Shown here: in pieces, positions 32,068 through 40,029 of the stretch
Layout of the letters: every line of letters starts with the position of its first letter
Numbering within the stretch: the first letter of the stretch is position 1
Assembly: GCF_014698965.1 (NCBI RefSeq)
Contig: NZ_JACXAE010000049.1
Span: 1 to 64,000, forward strand
Direction of reading: 5' to 3'
DNA length: 64,000 nt
Source: Iningainema tapete BLCC-T55
GTDB taxonomy: Bacteria; Cyanobacteriota; Cyanobacteriia; Cyanobacteriales; Nostocaceae
Notes under the pieces: generated by a model
Told to the model about the DNA's origin: nothing
What the model saw: the letters and a program-made list of their open reading frames with translations, nothing else
Database searches by the model: none
Program-made: the position numbers and the translations under genes

Positions 32068-32895
32068 ATGTCTTATTGGTCAAGGATATTTTATACAAAT
32101 TTAGATGAGCTTACCCTGGTAGCTGGAGTAGCACACGAAATCAATAACCCGGTTGGTTTTCTCACAGGCAATATACAACCAGCCCTAGATTACGTGCAAA
32201 GTTTATTTGGGTTGATCGATCTTTACCAGCAAGATTTACCTAATCCTAGTATAGCAATTAAAAATGAGATTGAGGCAATGGATTTAGAGTATCTGCGCTC
32301 TGATTTGCCAAAGTTAATTTCTTCAATGAGAGAAGGTGTTAATCGCATACGTAGTATCAGTACTAGCTTGCGCACATTTTCACGGGCAGACACTGTGAGA
32401 AAAGTATCTTTTAACATTCACGAAGGTATTGATAGCACGTTAATGATTCTGAAACACCGTCTCAAAGCGAATGAAAATCGTCCGGCAATTGAAGTCGTCA
32501 AAGATTACGGTAAGTTACCTGCTGTGGAATGCTTCCCTGGGCAACTTAATCAGGTGTTCATGAATTTGTTAGCAAATGCAATTGATGCAATAGAAGAGTC
32601 AAATCAAGGACTTACCTTTGCACAAATTCAAGCCCGACCAAATTGTATTACGATTCAGACAGCTTTATCTTCTGATGGTGAGCATGTAGTCATTCGCATC
32701 CGAGATAATGGTGTAAGTATGTCTGACGAGGTAAAGCAAAAAATTTTTGATTATTTATACACTACCAAAACTGTAAGTAAAGGTACGGGATTGGGGTTAG
32801 CAATTGTGCGTCAAATAATTGTCGAGCAACATGGCGGAACCATAAACGTGAACTCTTGCCCAGGGCAAGGCGCAGAGTTTGAGATTACTATTTGA
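32068..32895 (+). CDS. Sensor histidine kinase catalytic fragment
   Basis: The frame is open from 31879, but its first part is antisense to the ISAs1 remnant; ATG 32068 is the first plausible start (about 275 residues). It has the phospho-acceptor H box VAGVAHEINNPVGFL, the N box NQVFMNLLANAID, the G1 box RDNGVSMSDE (usual DNGxGM, second Gly now Ser), the F box IFDYLYTTK and the G2 box GTGLGLAIVRQ. The text closely follows the C-terminal histidine-kinase part of cyanobacterial Ser/Thr-kinase/ATPase/GAF/histidine-kinase giants, so it is probably a truncated relic of such a gene. No sensor domain remains. It could still be expressed; function uncertain. Confidence 0.7.
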   Translation: MSYWSRIFYTNLDELTLVAGVAHEINNPVGFLTGNIQPALDYVQSLFGLIDLYQQDLPNPSIAIKNEIEAMDLEYLRSDLPKLISSMREGVNRIRSISTSLRTFSRADTVRKVSFNIHEGIDSTLMILKHRLKANENRPAIEVVKDYGKLPAVECFPGQLNQVFMNLLANAIDAIEESNQGLTFAQIQARPNCITIQTALSSDGEHVVIRIRDNGVSMSDEVKQKIFDYLYTTKTVSKGTGLGLAIVRQIIVEQHGGTINVNSCPGQGAEFEITI

Positions 32896-33107
32896 TTGAC
32901 AAAGTGGGCTATAAGCCAGAAACCCAGATTTCTTGGTGTTCCTGATTTAGGATTGCTATATAAATAAGTTATGAATGCGTGCTGATGTTTTTTTTCGGAA
33001 ACGCCATTTTTGCTTTTGTAGCTTTATCCATATGACAATTGATCATATGAATGTCAAAACAACATACAGAAAAAAACTTTTCCAATTAATACAATTGGAG
33101 TAAATTT

Positions 33108-34037
33108 ATGCCGCAAAAAATCCTAATTTTAGCAGCAAACCCTAAAGGTACAACACCACTGCGATTAGATGAGGAGGTGCGTGAAATTTATGCTGGGCTG
33201 CTAGAGCGAGCTAAAAATCGCGATCAGTTTATCTTAGAACAGAGATGGGCAGTGCGCCCAAGAGATATTCAGCGGGCGATGCTGGATATTAATCCGCAGA
33301 TTATTCATTTTTCTGGGCATGGGGCGGGAGATGAGGGTTTAGTATTTGAAGATGAAACAGGTTCGGTAAAGCTAATTGATGGAGAAGCTCTAGCGCGACT
33401 ATTTGAACTGTTTGCTGAACAGATAGAGTGTGTTGTTCTTAACGGTTGTTACTCTCAGGTGCAGGCAAGTGCGATCGCTCGACACATTAAGTATGTGATT
33501 GGCATGAAAAAGGCGATTGGAGACAGAGCTGCTATTGAATTTGCCGTGGGTTTTTACGATGCTATAGGAGCAGGGCGTCCGGTTAAATTTGCCTACAAAT
33601 TTGGTTGTACGGCAATTCAGTTAGCTGGTATTTCAGAGCAACTAACCCCAATTTTAACAGAGAAAGCAAATATTGATGATAATATTAATATTACTTTACC
33701 TCAACAGCAAGTTCTGAATGAACCTGTGTCTGAGGAATCTCAAATACTAAATGACACTGAGATCGAAATACTCGCAAAACTCTTAAGCCGTAGTGGACGG
33801 GCAGAATATTCCGCACGTACAGCACTGTGTAAAAAGATTGGCATTGATCCAAATCAACTTGGATTTATCAGAGAATCTACCGTCAATGACTTTGCTTTAC
33901 AGATAATTGACTATTTGCATAGTATTGATGACATAAAAGCTCTTTGTAAAATTTGTAAAGAACTCGAAGTTATTTTTAAAAGCGGTAGGTACGCCAATGA
34001 TTTAGAAAAGATTAAATTCAAACTCAATTGTCAGTAG
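33108..34037 (+). CDS. CHAT caspase-like protease with C-terminal effector-associated adaptor domain
   Basis: 309 residues. Residues 1-190 form a CHAT (caspase HetF-associated with TPRs) peptidase: KILILAANPKGT at the start, catalytic His71 in IHFSGHG, and Cys114 in VVLNGCYS, both intact. After a linker, residues ~214-309 make a small helical domain (ILNDTEIEILAKLL...LCKKIGIDPNQLGFI...FALQIIDYL...LCKICKELEVIF...KFKLNCQ). The same domain forms the N-termini of the next two proteins, even down to the closing KLNCQ. In cyanobacterial conflict systems such modules (effector-associated domains, death-like adaptors) bring effectors and sensors together by like-like contact. The gene has a GGAG ribosome site and starts at ATG 33108; the next gene begins 16 bases after its stop. 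Likely role: cytoplasmic executioner protease of a receptor module. Confidence 0.85.
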   Translation: MPQKILILAANPKGTTPLRLDEEVREIYAGLLERAKNRDQFILEQRWAVRPRDIQRAMLDINPQIIHFSGHGAGDEGLVFEDETGSVKLIDGEALARLFELFAEQIECVVLNGCYSQVQASAIARHIKYVIGMKKAIGDRAAIEFAVGFYDAIGAGRPVKFAYKFGCTAIQLAGISEQLTPILTEKANIDDNINITLPQQQVLNEPVSEESQILNDTEIEILAKLLSRSGRAEYSARTALCKKIGIDPNQLGFIRESTVNDFALQIIDYLHSIDDIKALCKICKELEVIFKSGRYANDLEKIKFKLNCQ

Positions 34038-34053
34038 TATCAGGAGTGAAAAG

Positions 34054-34701
34054 ATGTCAACTCAATTCTTTCTCGACGAACTTGATATAGAAAAATTAGC
34101 AAAAATAGTGCTTCGTAGTCAACAAGTAAGAACACGAGAAGCACTGTGTATGAGAATTGGAGTAGATCCCAGACGACTTTGGTTTATCAGGGATTCTTCA
34201 GATTCTGATTTTGTTATACAGCTAATTAACCACTTAAACGAAGTGAGTAACAAAGAATCTCTGTGTAAACTTTGTTGTGAAGAACTACTGCCTATTTTCC
34301 GTAATTCAGAAACTAGTGCAGCTATTTTAGAAGAGATTGCCGTTAAACTTAATTGTCAGCAAAAGCTTAGCCACGCTCATGTCAATAGTTCTCAACATCA
34401 AACTCCAACTCCAACTCAAATTTTTCCAGGTTACATGTTTGGAAAAAGTCTAAGTAATCTCATAATCATCTCAGGTCTTATAGTCGGTCTTGGCGGAGGA
34501 TTAGTTTACTATTTTACATCACAGAAGCAGCAAGCTCCATTAGGAAGTTACCAACATACTTGTCCAGATATTTCTGTAAAAAACAGTTTTTTGACGGCTA
34601 AATGTTACGATCGCCAGGGTCAACTAAAACAAAGTACTTTAAATTTCGAGCAATGTAGAGATGGTATTGAAAACCAAGATGGTAGATTGATATGCAAATA
34701 A
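34054..34701 (+). CDS. Adaptor domain-transmembrane-cyanovirin-N-type lectin repeat protein
   Basis: 215 residues. Residues 7-102 are the same adaptor domain as in the CHAT protein (LDIEKLAKIVLRS...RIGVDPRRLWFIRDSS...FVIQLINHL...SLCKLCCEELLPIF...KLNCQ). A polar Ser/Thr/Pro/Gln linker follows, then one transmembrane helix (~134-154, LSNLIIISGLIVGLGGGLVYYF). Residues 163-215 (GSYQHTCPDISV...LTAKCYDRQG...LNFEQC...IENQDGRLICK) match one repeat of the cyanovirin-N homology fold, including two cysteine pairs. The usual fold has two such repeats. Topology by inference: adaptor in the cytoplasm, lectin repeat outside the membrane. Strong CAGGAG ribosome site; co-transcribed with the CHAT gene. Confidence 0.8.
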   Translation: MSTQFFLDELDIEKLAKIVLRSQQVRTREALCMRIGVDPRRLWFIRDSSDSDFVIQLINHLNEVSNKESLCKLCCEELLPIFRNSETSAAILEEIAVKLNCQQKLSHAHVNSSQHQTPTPTQIFPGYMFGKSLSNLIIISGLIVGLGGGLVYYFTSQKQQAPLGSYQHTCPDISVKNSFLTAKCYDRQGQLKQSTLNFEQCRDGIENQDGRLICK

Positions 34702-34793
34702 TTGAATTCTAAATGATTAGTGATATTTTTGGGTAAGACATACCAAAACTACTAAAAAAATGTGCAAGCGAGTGCGCTCATGCAATCTTATGT

Positions 34794-34848
34794 AATTTAG
34801 AAAAGATTAAATTAAAACTTAATTTTCAGTAGGAGCAGGAGTGAAAAG
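34794..34848 (+). repeat. Duplicated tail of the CHAT gene in front of the third gene
   Basis: These bases repeat, with few changes, the last codons and stop of the CHAT gene plus the leader of the second gene (33999-34053), including LEKIKLKLNFQ, the stop and GGAGTGAAAAG. The block that was duplicated to create the third gene therefore began inside the end of the first gene. Confidence 0.85.
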
Positions 34849-35535
34849 ATGTCAACTCAATTCTTTCTGGACGAACTTGATATAGAAAATTTAACAAAAA
34901 TAGTGCTCCGTAGCCAACAATTAAGAACACGAGAAGCACTGTGTATGAGAATTGGAATAGATCCCAGACGACTTTGGTTTATCAGGGATTCTTCAGATTC
35001 TGACTTTGTTATACAGCTAATTAACCATTTAAATGAAATTAGTAATAGAAAATCTCTTTGTAAACTTTGTTGTGACGAATTACTCCCGATTTTTCGTAAG
35101 TCAGAAACTAGTGTAGCTATTTTAGAAGAAATTGCAGTCAAACTCAATTGTAATCAAAAGCTTAGCCATCATCCTCCAACTAATTCTCAAACTCAAAATT
35201 TAACTTCAACAAATGGTTCTGTTTTTAATAGAGGTATAAGTAATATTATAATAGTTACATGCCTTATAGTCGCTTTGGGAGGAGGATTAATTTATTATTT
35301 TACATCACAGAAGCAGCAAGACCTATTAGATAGGAATAATACGCTAAATAAACATCCACAAACAAGTGGAATGTTCATAAGAAACTTATTATCGGGAAAA
35401 TGCATTGATGTCGCAGGTGCCTCAGGTCAAGTTAATGGCGATCAATTACAACTTTGGGATTGCGAAGTGTCTGGACGTAATGCTGACAATGGTTCACCCA
35501 CTGACCAAAAGTGGAGCCTGGAAAGTACAATATAG
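34849..35535 (+). CDS. Adaptor domain-transmembrane-ricin-type lectin repeat protein
   Basis: 228 residues. The first ~103 are nearly identical to the preceding protein's adaptor domain (RIGIDPRRLWFIRDSSDSDF, SLCKLCCDELLPIF, VKLNC). A similar linker and one transmembrane helix (~131-151) follow, then a different C-terminus. Residues 176-226 (MFIRNLLSGKCIDVAGASGQ, NGDQLQLWDC, NADNGSPTDQKWSL) are one repeat of a ricin B-type beta-trefoil lectin, with its QxW motif (QKW). Classical trefoils have three repeats. The gene is a tandem copy of the upstream one in which the extracellular lectin has been exchanged. Ribosome site GGAG before ATG 34849. It ends the three-gene unit. Confidence 0.8.
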   Translation: MSTQFFLDELDIENLTKIVLRSQQLRTREALCMRIGIDPRRLWFIRDSSDSDFVIQLINHLNEISNRKSLCKLCCDELLPIFRKSETSVAILEEIAVKLNCNQKLSHHPPTNSQTQNLTSTNGSVFNRGISNIIIVTCLIVALGGGLIYYFTSQKQQDLLDRNNTLNKHPQTSGMFIRNLLSGKCIDVAGASGQVNGDQLQLWDCEVSGRNADNGSPTDQKWSLESTI

Positions 35536-35757
35536 GTAGAGCAATAGCGACCAACATTATATTTTTCCCTATCCCAGCGCGATCGCACTCTCCATTACTC
35601 GAAATGTAAATAGTTACGTGTAAATATCTGAAACCTGTTAAGATTCTTACTGCTTTGGGCAAGAATCTATAGATAATTAATCATTTAGGGCATCTAATTA
35701 GCAATTACAGTGTTTTCAGCTACAGATATATCCTGGTAATTGAGCAACAATATTGAG

Positions 35758-37494
35758 ATGTATTTAAAAATGCAGCCATCCTCTCAATTATGCTGCTTGT
35801 CCATGAAACCTCGAATCATTGTTTGTGGCTTAGGGCGCACCGGTTATAAAGTCTTCCGTTTGCTGAGACAACAGGGGGCGTTAGTTGTCGGAGTTCATCA
35901 CCAACCTATTTCTGGGGAAACAGCGGGGGATCTAATTGTTGGCGATGTACATGCAGCTAGTACCTTGACAGCAGCAGGAATTCAGCAGGCACACACTCTG
36001 GTGATTGCTGGAATTGACGACGAACAAAATTTGGCAGTGATGATGCAAGCGCGGGTGTTGAATCCGCGTATTCGGATTATCAACCGCTTTTATAATACCA
36101 GTTTGGGAGAGCGTTTGGATCAAACTGTACCGAATCACTTGACGATGAGTGTTGCAGGGTTGGCTGCACCAGTATTTACTTTTGCCGCGATGGGAAATCA
36201 AGCGATCGGACAAATCAAGTTATTTCAGCAAACTTGGCCAATTCATGAAGTATATATAGATGAAAATCACCCGTGGCAAAATCGTAAATTAAGTGATTTG
36301 TGGAATGATCGATCGCGAATGCTTATTTACTATCTCCCTACCTCTGGTAATATGGATTTGGTAACAGCAGTGGTGAGTGGACAAAAATTAAAAGTAGGCG
36401 ATCGCTTAATAGTTGGTAGCCAACCCCGCATCCGCTCTACTCGTAAATCTTTGCTCAAAAAACAACTCAAAGTTCTGAGCAATTTACGCCAGTTTCAGCA
36501 ACATGCACAATCAGTAGTAGTAATGGCAGTTGTGCTACTGATGATTCTATTAACTGCCACAGTCGCCTATACTTCTGCCAACTTAAAAATTTCCTTGATC
36601 GATGCTCTTTATTTTGCCGTCGGCATGATTACTGGTGCAGGTGGTAATGACAAAGTGGTAGAAAATGCTCCTATCAGCATTAAATTATTCACCATTGTCA
36701 TGATGTTAGTTGGGGCAGCAGCATTTGGTATTTGGTATGCCTTGCTCAACGATTTTATCTTGGGAACTCGTTTCAAACAATTTTGGGATGTAGCACGAGT
36801 TCCCCATTGCCATCACTATATCGTTTGTGGTTTAAGTGGCATCAGTATTAAAATTGTTCAGCAACTCCATGCCAGCGGACACGAGGTGGTAGTAATTGAA
36901 AGAGATCCTCACAACAAATATGTTAATACTGCGCGTGGATTAGGTATTCCCATCATTCACGGCGATGCCACCTTTCCATCCATTCTCAAAACAGTTAACT
37001 TAGAGTCTGCTACAGCACTGTTAGCAGTTACAGGCAACGATGCCACTAATATAGAGATTGCCCTTAAAGCCAAAGGATTAACATCCAAAGTATCGGTGAT
37101 TGTCCATTATGCAGATCCTGATTTTGCTCGCGTGGCGCAACAGGTATTTGACTTTGAGGCAGTACTATGCCCTGCCGAACTTGCCGCCCCAGCTTTTGCC
37201 GCTGCTGCACTGGGGGGAAGAATACTCGGTAATGGCATTACCTCAGATAGTTTGTGGGTAGCTTTTGCCACTTTGATTACACCATCACACCCCTTTTGCA
37301 AACAACGGGTTCAAGATGCCGCAATGTCTGCTGACTTTGTGCCATTGTATGTAGAGACAAATTCTCAAAATATCCACGGCTGGGATTTACTGGAAATTAA
37401 TCTTAGTGCAGGTGATGTACTATACCTAACTATGCCAGCTAACAGATTATACCAGTTGTGGCGTAGCGCCCCCTTACAGTTAATGGCGAGTTGA
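35758..37494 (+). CDS. Two-RCK (TrkA-N) potassium channel-like protein with unusual pore sequence
   Basis: About 578 residues. A TrkA-N/RCK Rossmann domain starts at RIIVCGLGRTGYKVF, with a TrkA-C-like part behind it. Then come two membrane helices flanking a pore loop (MAVVLLMILLTATVAY; IKLFTIVMMLVGAAAFGIWY). A second TrkA-N domain follows (HHYIVCGLSGISIKIVQQL...VVVIERD...HGDAT). The pore loop reads ALYFAVGMITGAGGND where channels of this family usually have TVGYGD, so the selectivity filter is altered. The frame opens at a TTG (35740); ATG 35758 is chosen, and ATG 35803 just before the Rossmann strand is also possible. Probably an NAD- or ligand-gated cation channel of the inner membrane. 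Confidence 0.82.
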   Translation: MYLKMQPSSQLCCLSMKPRIIVCGLGRTGYKVFRLLRQQGALVVGVHHQPISGETAGDLIVGDVHAASTLTAAGIQQAHTLVIAGIDDEQNLAVMMQARVLNPRIRIINRFYNTSLGERLDQTVPNHLTMSVAGLAAPVFTFAAMGNQAIGQIKLFQQTWPIHEVYIDENHPWQNRKLSDLWNDRSRMLIYYLPTSGNMDLVTAVVSGQKLKVGDRLIVGSQPRIRSTRKSLLKKQLKVLSNLRQFQQHAQSVVVMAVVLLMILLTATVAYTSANLKISLIDALYFAVGMITGAGGNDKVVENAPISIKLFTIVMMLVGAAAFGIWYALLNDFILGTRFKQFWDVARVPHCHHYIVCGLSGISIKIVQQLHASGHEVVVIERDPHNKYVNTARGLGIPIIHGDATFPSILKTVNLESATALLAVTGNDATNIEIALKAKGLTSKVSVIVHYADPDFARVAQQVFDFEAVLCPAELAAPAFAAAALGGRILGNGITSDSLWVAFATLITPSHPFCKQRVQDAAMSADFVPLYVETNSQNIHGWDLLEINLSAGDVLYLTMPANRLYQLWRSAPLQLMAS

Positions 37495-37559
37495 TGCGAG
37501 TCGTCAAATTAATTTGAGTACGATTAGAATTAGAGTATGCTCAATTGACTGCTAGTTTT

Positions 37560-37748
37560 ATGGAAACCCGAAGCATCAAGGAAGAAGCTCGACGCCTAAT
37601 TGATCAGTTGCCTGAGAATTCAACTTGGGACGATCTAATGTATGAAATTTATGTCAGGCAGGTAGTTGAGGCTGGACTAGCTGACAGCAAAGCTGGTAGA
37701 GTAACATCAGTGGAGCAAGTGCGTAAAAGGTTTGGATTGGCAGAGTGA
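37560..37748 (+). CDS. Type II antitoxin of a RelE/ParE pair
   Basis: 62 residues from ATG 37560 (the frame opens with a TTG at 37545): METRSIKEEARRLIDQLPENSTWDDLMYEIYVRQVVEAGLADSKAGRVTSVEQVRKRFGL. This is the small hydrophilic antitoxin that typically precedes RelE/ParE toxins in cyanobacteria, with the TWDDLMYEIYVR pattern. Its stop overlaps the toxin start, so the two are translationally coupled. It presumably neutralises the toxin and represses the operon. Confidence 0.82.
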   Translation: METRSIKEEARRLIDQLPENSTWDDLMYEIYVRQVVEAGLADSKAGRVTSVEQVRKRFGLAE

Positions 37749-38044
37749 AAGTTTTTTGGACAGATACAGCACTACAGAACCTTTCAGCAATTTATACATA
37801 CATCGCGCAAAACTCTTCCCAGTACGCGGCAAGAATGGTTGATCGATTGACCAAGCGCTCTCAACAAATTGCCACTTTTCCTTTGTCAGGTAGAATTGTA
37901 CCAGAGTTTCAAACTGAGCAGATTCGTGAAGTTATCGAAGGCTCCTACCGCATCATCTACTACATTAAGCCTGAGCAAATAGATATTCTAGCAGTTTTAC
38001 ATGGTTCGCAGCAAATAACCTTTCCTCAAAACCAATTCGAGTGA
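37745..38044 (+). CDS. RelE/ParE-family toxin
   Basis: 99 residues starting at GTG 37745, overlapping the antitoxin by four bases. KVFWTDTALQNLSAIYTYIAQNS, RSQQIATFPLSGRIVPEF, REVIEGSYRIIYYI and IDILAVLHGSQQ are the successive blocks of the RelE/ParE fold. The PxxGRxVPE and YRIIYYI pattern is closer to ParE-like members (gyrase poison) than to mRNA-cutting RelE, but the distinction cannot be made with certainty here. Length and motifs are intact. Confidence 0.88.
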   Translation: MKVFWTDTALQNLSAIYTYIAQNSSQYAARMVDRLTKRSQQIATFPLSGRIVPEFQTEQIREVIEGSYRIIYYIKPEQIDILAVLHGSQQITFPQNQFE

Positions 38045-38121
38045 TTTACTTCATATAGCAGTGATCGCAATTATACATTCTGTGCTAATCTGTCTCCAGC
38101 GACTAGGAGGCAGATTGAATT

Positions 38122-38706
38122 GTGAAATCTATCTGTGTATTCTGTGGTTCAAGTAAAGGTCTTCGACCTGCTTACACAGAAGCTGCCGAGACTCTTGGTA
38201 AAATCATAGCGAGCCAAGGATTGGGCTTGGTTTATGGAGGAGGCAATGTCGGACTGATGGGCATTGTGGCTGATGCAGCTTTGGTAGGTGGTGGTGAAGT
38301 GATTGGAGTAATTCCAGAATTCCTTGTTGCAAGAGAAATCGCTCATAAAGGACTCACCACGCTTCATGTTGTTAACTCCATGCATGAACGCAAAACCAAA
38401 ATGGCAGAATTGGCTGATGGCTTCATTGCCCTTCCTGGTGGATACGGAACTTTAGAAGAGTTTTGTGAAATATTAACTTGGGCGCAGTTGGTACTACACC
38501 ATAAACCTTGTGGTTTGTTAAATGTTGAGGGATATTTTGATCCTCTACTCCAATTATTTGACCAAGCTGTAACTGAAAAATTCTTGAAACCAGCCCTTCG
38601 CAATTTGGTACTGGAAGCAACCGATCCGGAACATTTGCTGGAGTTATTTGCCAGTTACCAACCGATTATAGTTGATAAGTGGATTGGGCGAGAAGTCAAG
38701 CCTTAG
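38122..38706 (+). CDS. LOG-family protein (cytokinin riboside 5'-monophosphate phosphoribohydrolase type)
   Basis: 194 residues. KSICVFCGSSKG at the start, YGGGNVGLMGIVADAAL, and the signature LPGGYGTLEEFCEILTWAQL (PGGxGTxxE) define the LOG/TIGR00730 family, which removes ribose phosphate from nucleoside 5'-monophosphates (cytokinin activation in plants, purine salvage in bacteria). It starts at GTG 38122, fixed by a strong AGGAGG twelve bases upstream; there is no ATG before the Rossmann strand. Single gene, convergent with the next. Confidence 0.92.
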   Translation: MKSICVFCGSSKGLRPAYTEAAETLGKIIASQGLGLVYGGGNVGLMGIVADAALVGGGEVIGVIPEFLVAREIAHKGLTTLHVVNSMHERKTKMAELADGFIALPGGYGTLEEFCEILTWAQLVLHHKPCGLLNVEGYFDPLLQLFDQAVTEKFLKPALRNLVLEATDPEHLLELFASYQPIIVDKWIGREVKP

Positions 38707-38715
38707 CAATCTAAC

Positions 38716-39753
38716 TTATTCCACAGCAGGTTCAAGCATCCGAATAGTTGCTGCATTGGCGTCTATTTCTACTTCTAAACCAATAGGTAGTGTCAGTATA
38801 GTTTCAATATGACCAATCATCGCACCGTACCAAGCAGGAATGCCCAATGGTTTGATGTGATCCCAAACTACTTCTTCTAGGGTGAGGGAACCGTAATCAG
38901 CGTCAGGCAAACATTCAGAACATTGTCCAAAAATAAAGCCAGCAAGTTTATCCAGTACACCTGCAACTTTCAGATGTGTCATCATGCGATCGATACGATA
39001 AATATTTTCTCGAACATCTTCTAAAAATAAAACAGCACCTTTGCAATCTGGTAAATAAGGAGAACCAACAATAGCTGACAAAACCGAAAGATTTCCACCA
39101 ATCAATTTGCCTTTCGCTTTTCCTGGGGTAATGGTTTGTGTGCGATATTTTACCTGCATCAAACGGTTAGCATCCTCTTTGAGGTTTTGAAAGGTAACAG
39201 TTTCACCTGCAAACAATACGCGGCGAAAATACTCTGTTTGGATGGGATTCCATGAAGTTAATCCATTGGGACCGTGAAATGTTACCAAGTTACTCTGAGC
39301 ATTTAAACCTAGAGTTAAAGCTGTTAAATCACTAAAGCCAACCAAAATTTTAGGATTTTTACGGATGCGCTCATAGTCCAAATATGGTAAAATTCTAGCA
39401 CATCCCCAACCACCAAGAATAGGTAAAATTGCCGCTATCGAGCGATCGCCAAAAAACTGATTGATATCAGCAGCTCTATCTTTATCTTTGCCTGCCAAAT
39501 AGCCATACCGTTCCATTACGTGAGGCGCAATGCGGGGAACAAGCCCCAATCCTTTGACAGCATCAACAACAATATCTAATCTTTCCTTGACAAATGTCGC
39601 ACCCGCAGGACTAACAATTCCTACCACAGATCCAGGCTGCAAACGTTTGGGTTTTAACAGCGGTTTTTGCGCGGCTCTCCCCAACTTAATTGGAGAAGCG
39701 AAAACAGAAGCTGTAGCGGCTAAACTGATAAGCAAGTCACGACGGTGGATCAT
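38716..39753 (-). CDS. S66-family LD-carboxypeptidase, exported
   Basis: 345 residues. An N-terminal MIHRRDLLISLAATASVFA looks like a twin-arginine signal (RRDLL followed by a hydrophobic core and a short Ala-rich exit). The mature part shows GSVVGIVSPAG, ILGGWGCARILPYLDY and the nucleophile serine in GFSDLTAL. The glutamate FLEDVREN and the histidine GAMIGHIETILTLPIG complete the Ser-Glu-His triad of peptidase family S66. These enzymes cut the L,D bond to the terminal D-Ala of muropeptide stems during wall recycling. The export signal suggests action in the periplasm rather than the cytoplasm as for E. coli LdcA. Confidence 0.9.
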   Translation of the reverse strand: MIHRRDLLISLAATASVFASPIKLGRAAQKPLLKPKRLQPGSVVGIVSPAGATFVKERLDIVVDAVKGLGLVPRIAPHVMERYGYLAGKDKDRAADINQFFGDRSIAAILPILGGWGCARILPYLDYERIRKNPKILVGFSDLTALTLGLNAQSNLVTFHGPNGLTSWNPIQTEYFRRVLFAGETVTFQNLKEDANRLMQVKYRTQTITPGKAKGKLIGGNLSVLSAIVGSPYLPDCKGAVLFLEDVRENIYRIDRMMTHLKVAGVLDKLAGFIFGQCSECLPDADYGSLTLEEVVWDHIKPLGIPAWYGAMIGHIETILTLPIGLEVEIDANAATIRMLEPAVE

Positions 39754-40029
39754 TTGAATTGTGAGGGTCTAATTGGATATACGAAAAAACACCAATATAG
39801 CAGTCCTAAACGATTTGTAAACACAAGTCTTTCTTTTCTTCTCCTGTCGGAGACGCTGCGCGAAGGCGTTCTTGGCGTCTTGGCGGTTCATAACTCAATT
39901 AATGCCATAACAGATAAAAACAAAAATAGATGATAAATTTATGAATTATTGAAAATTATACGCATAATTTGATACTTGCAAAGTTTATAATTGCCACAAT
40001 AGCTTTGGAAGTTAAGTAGCACCAAGCAA

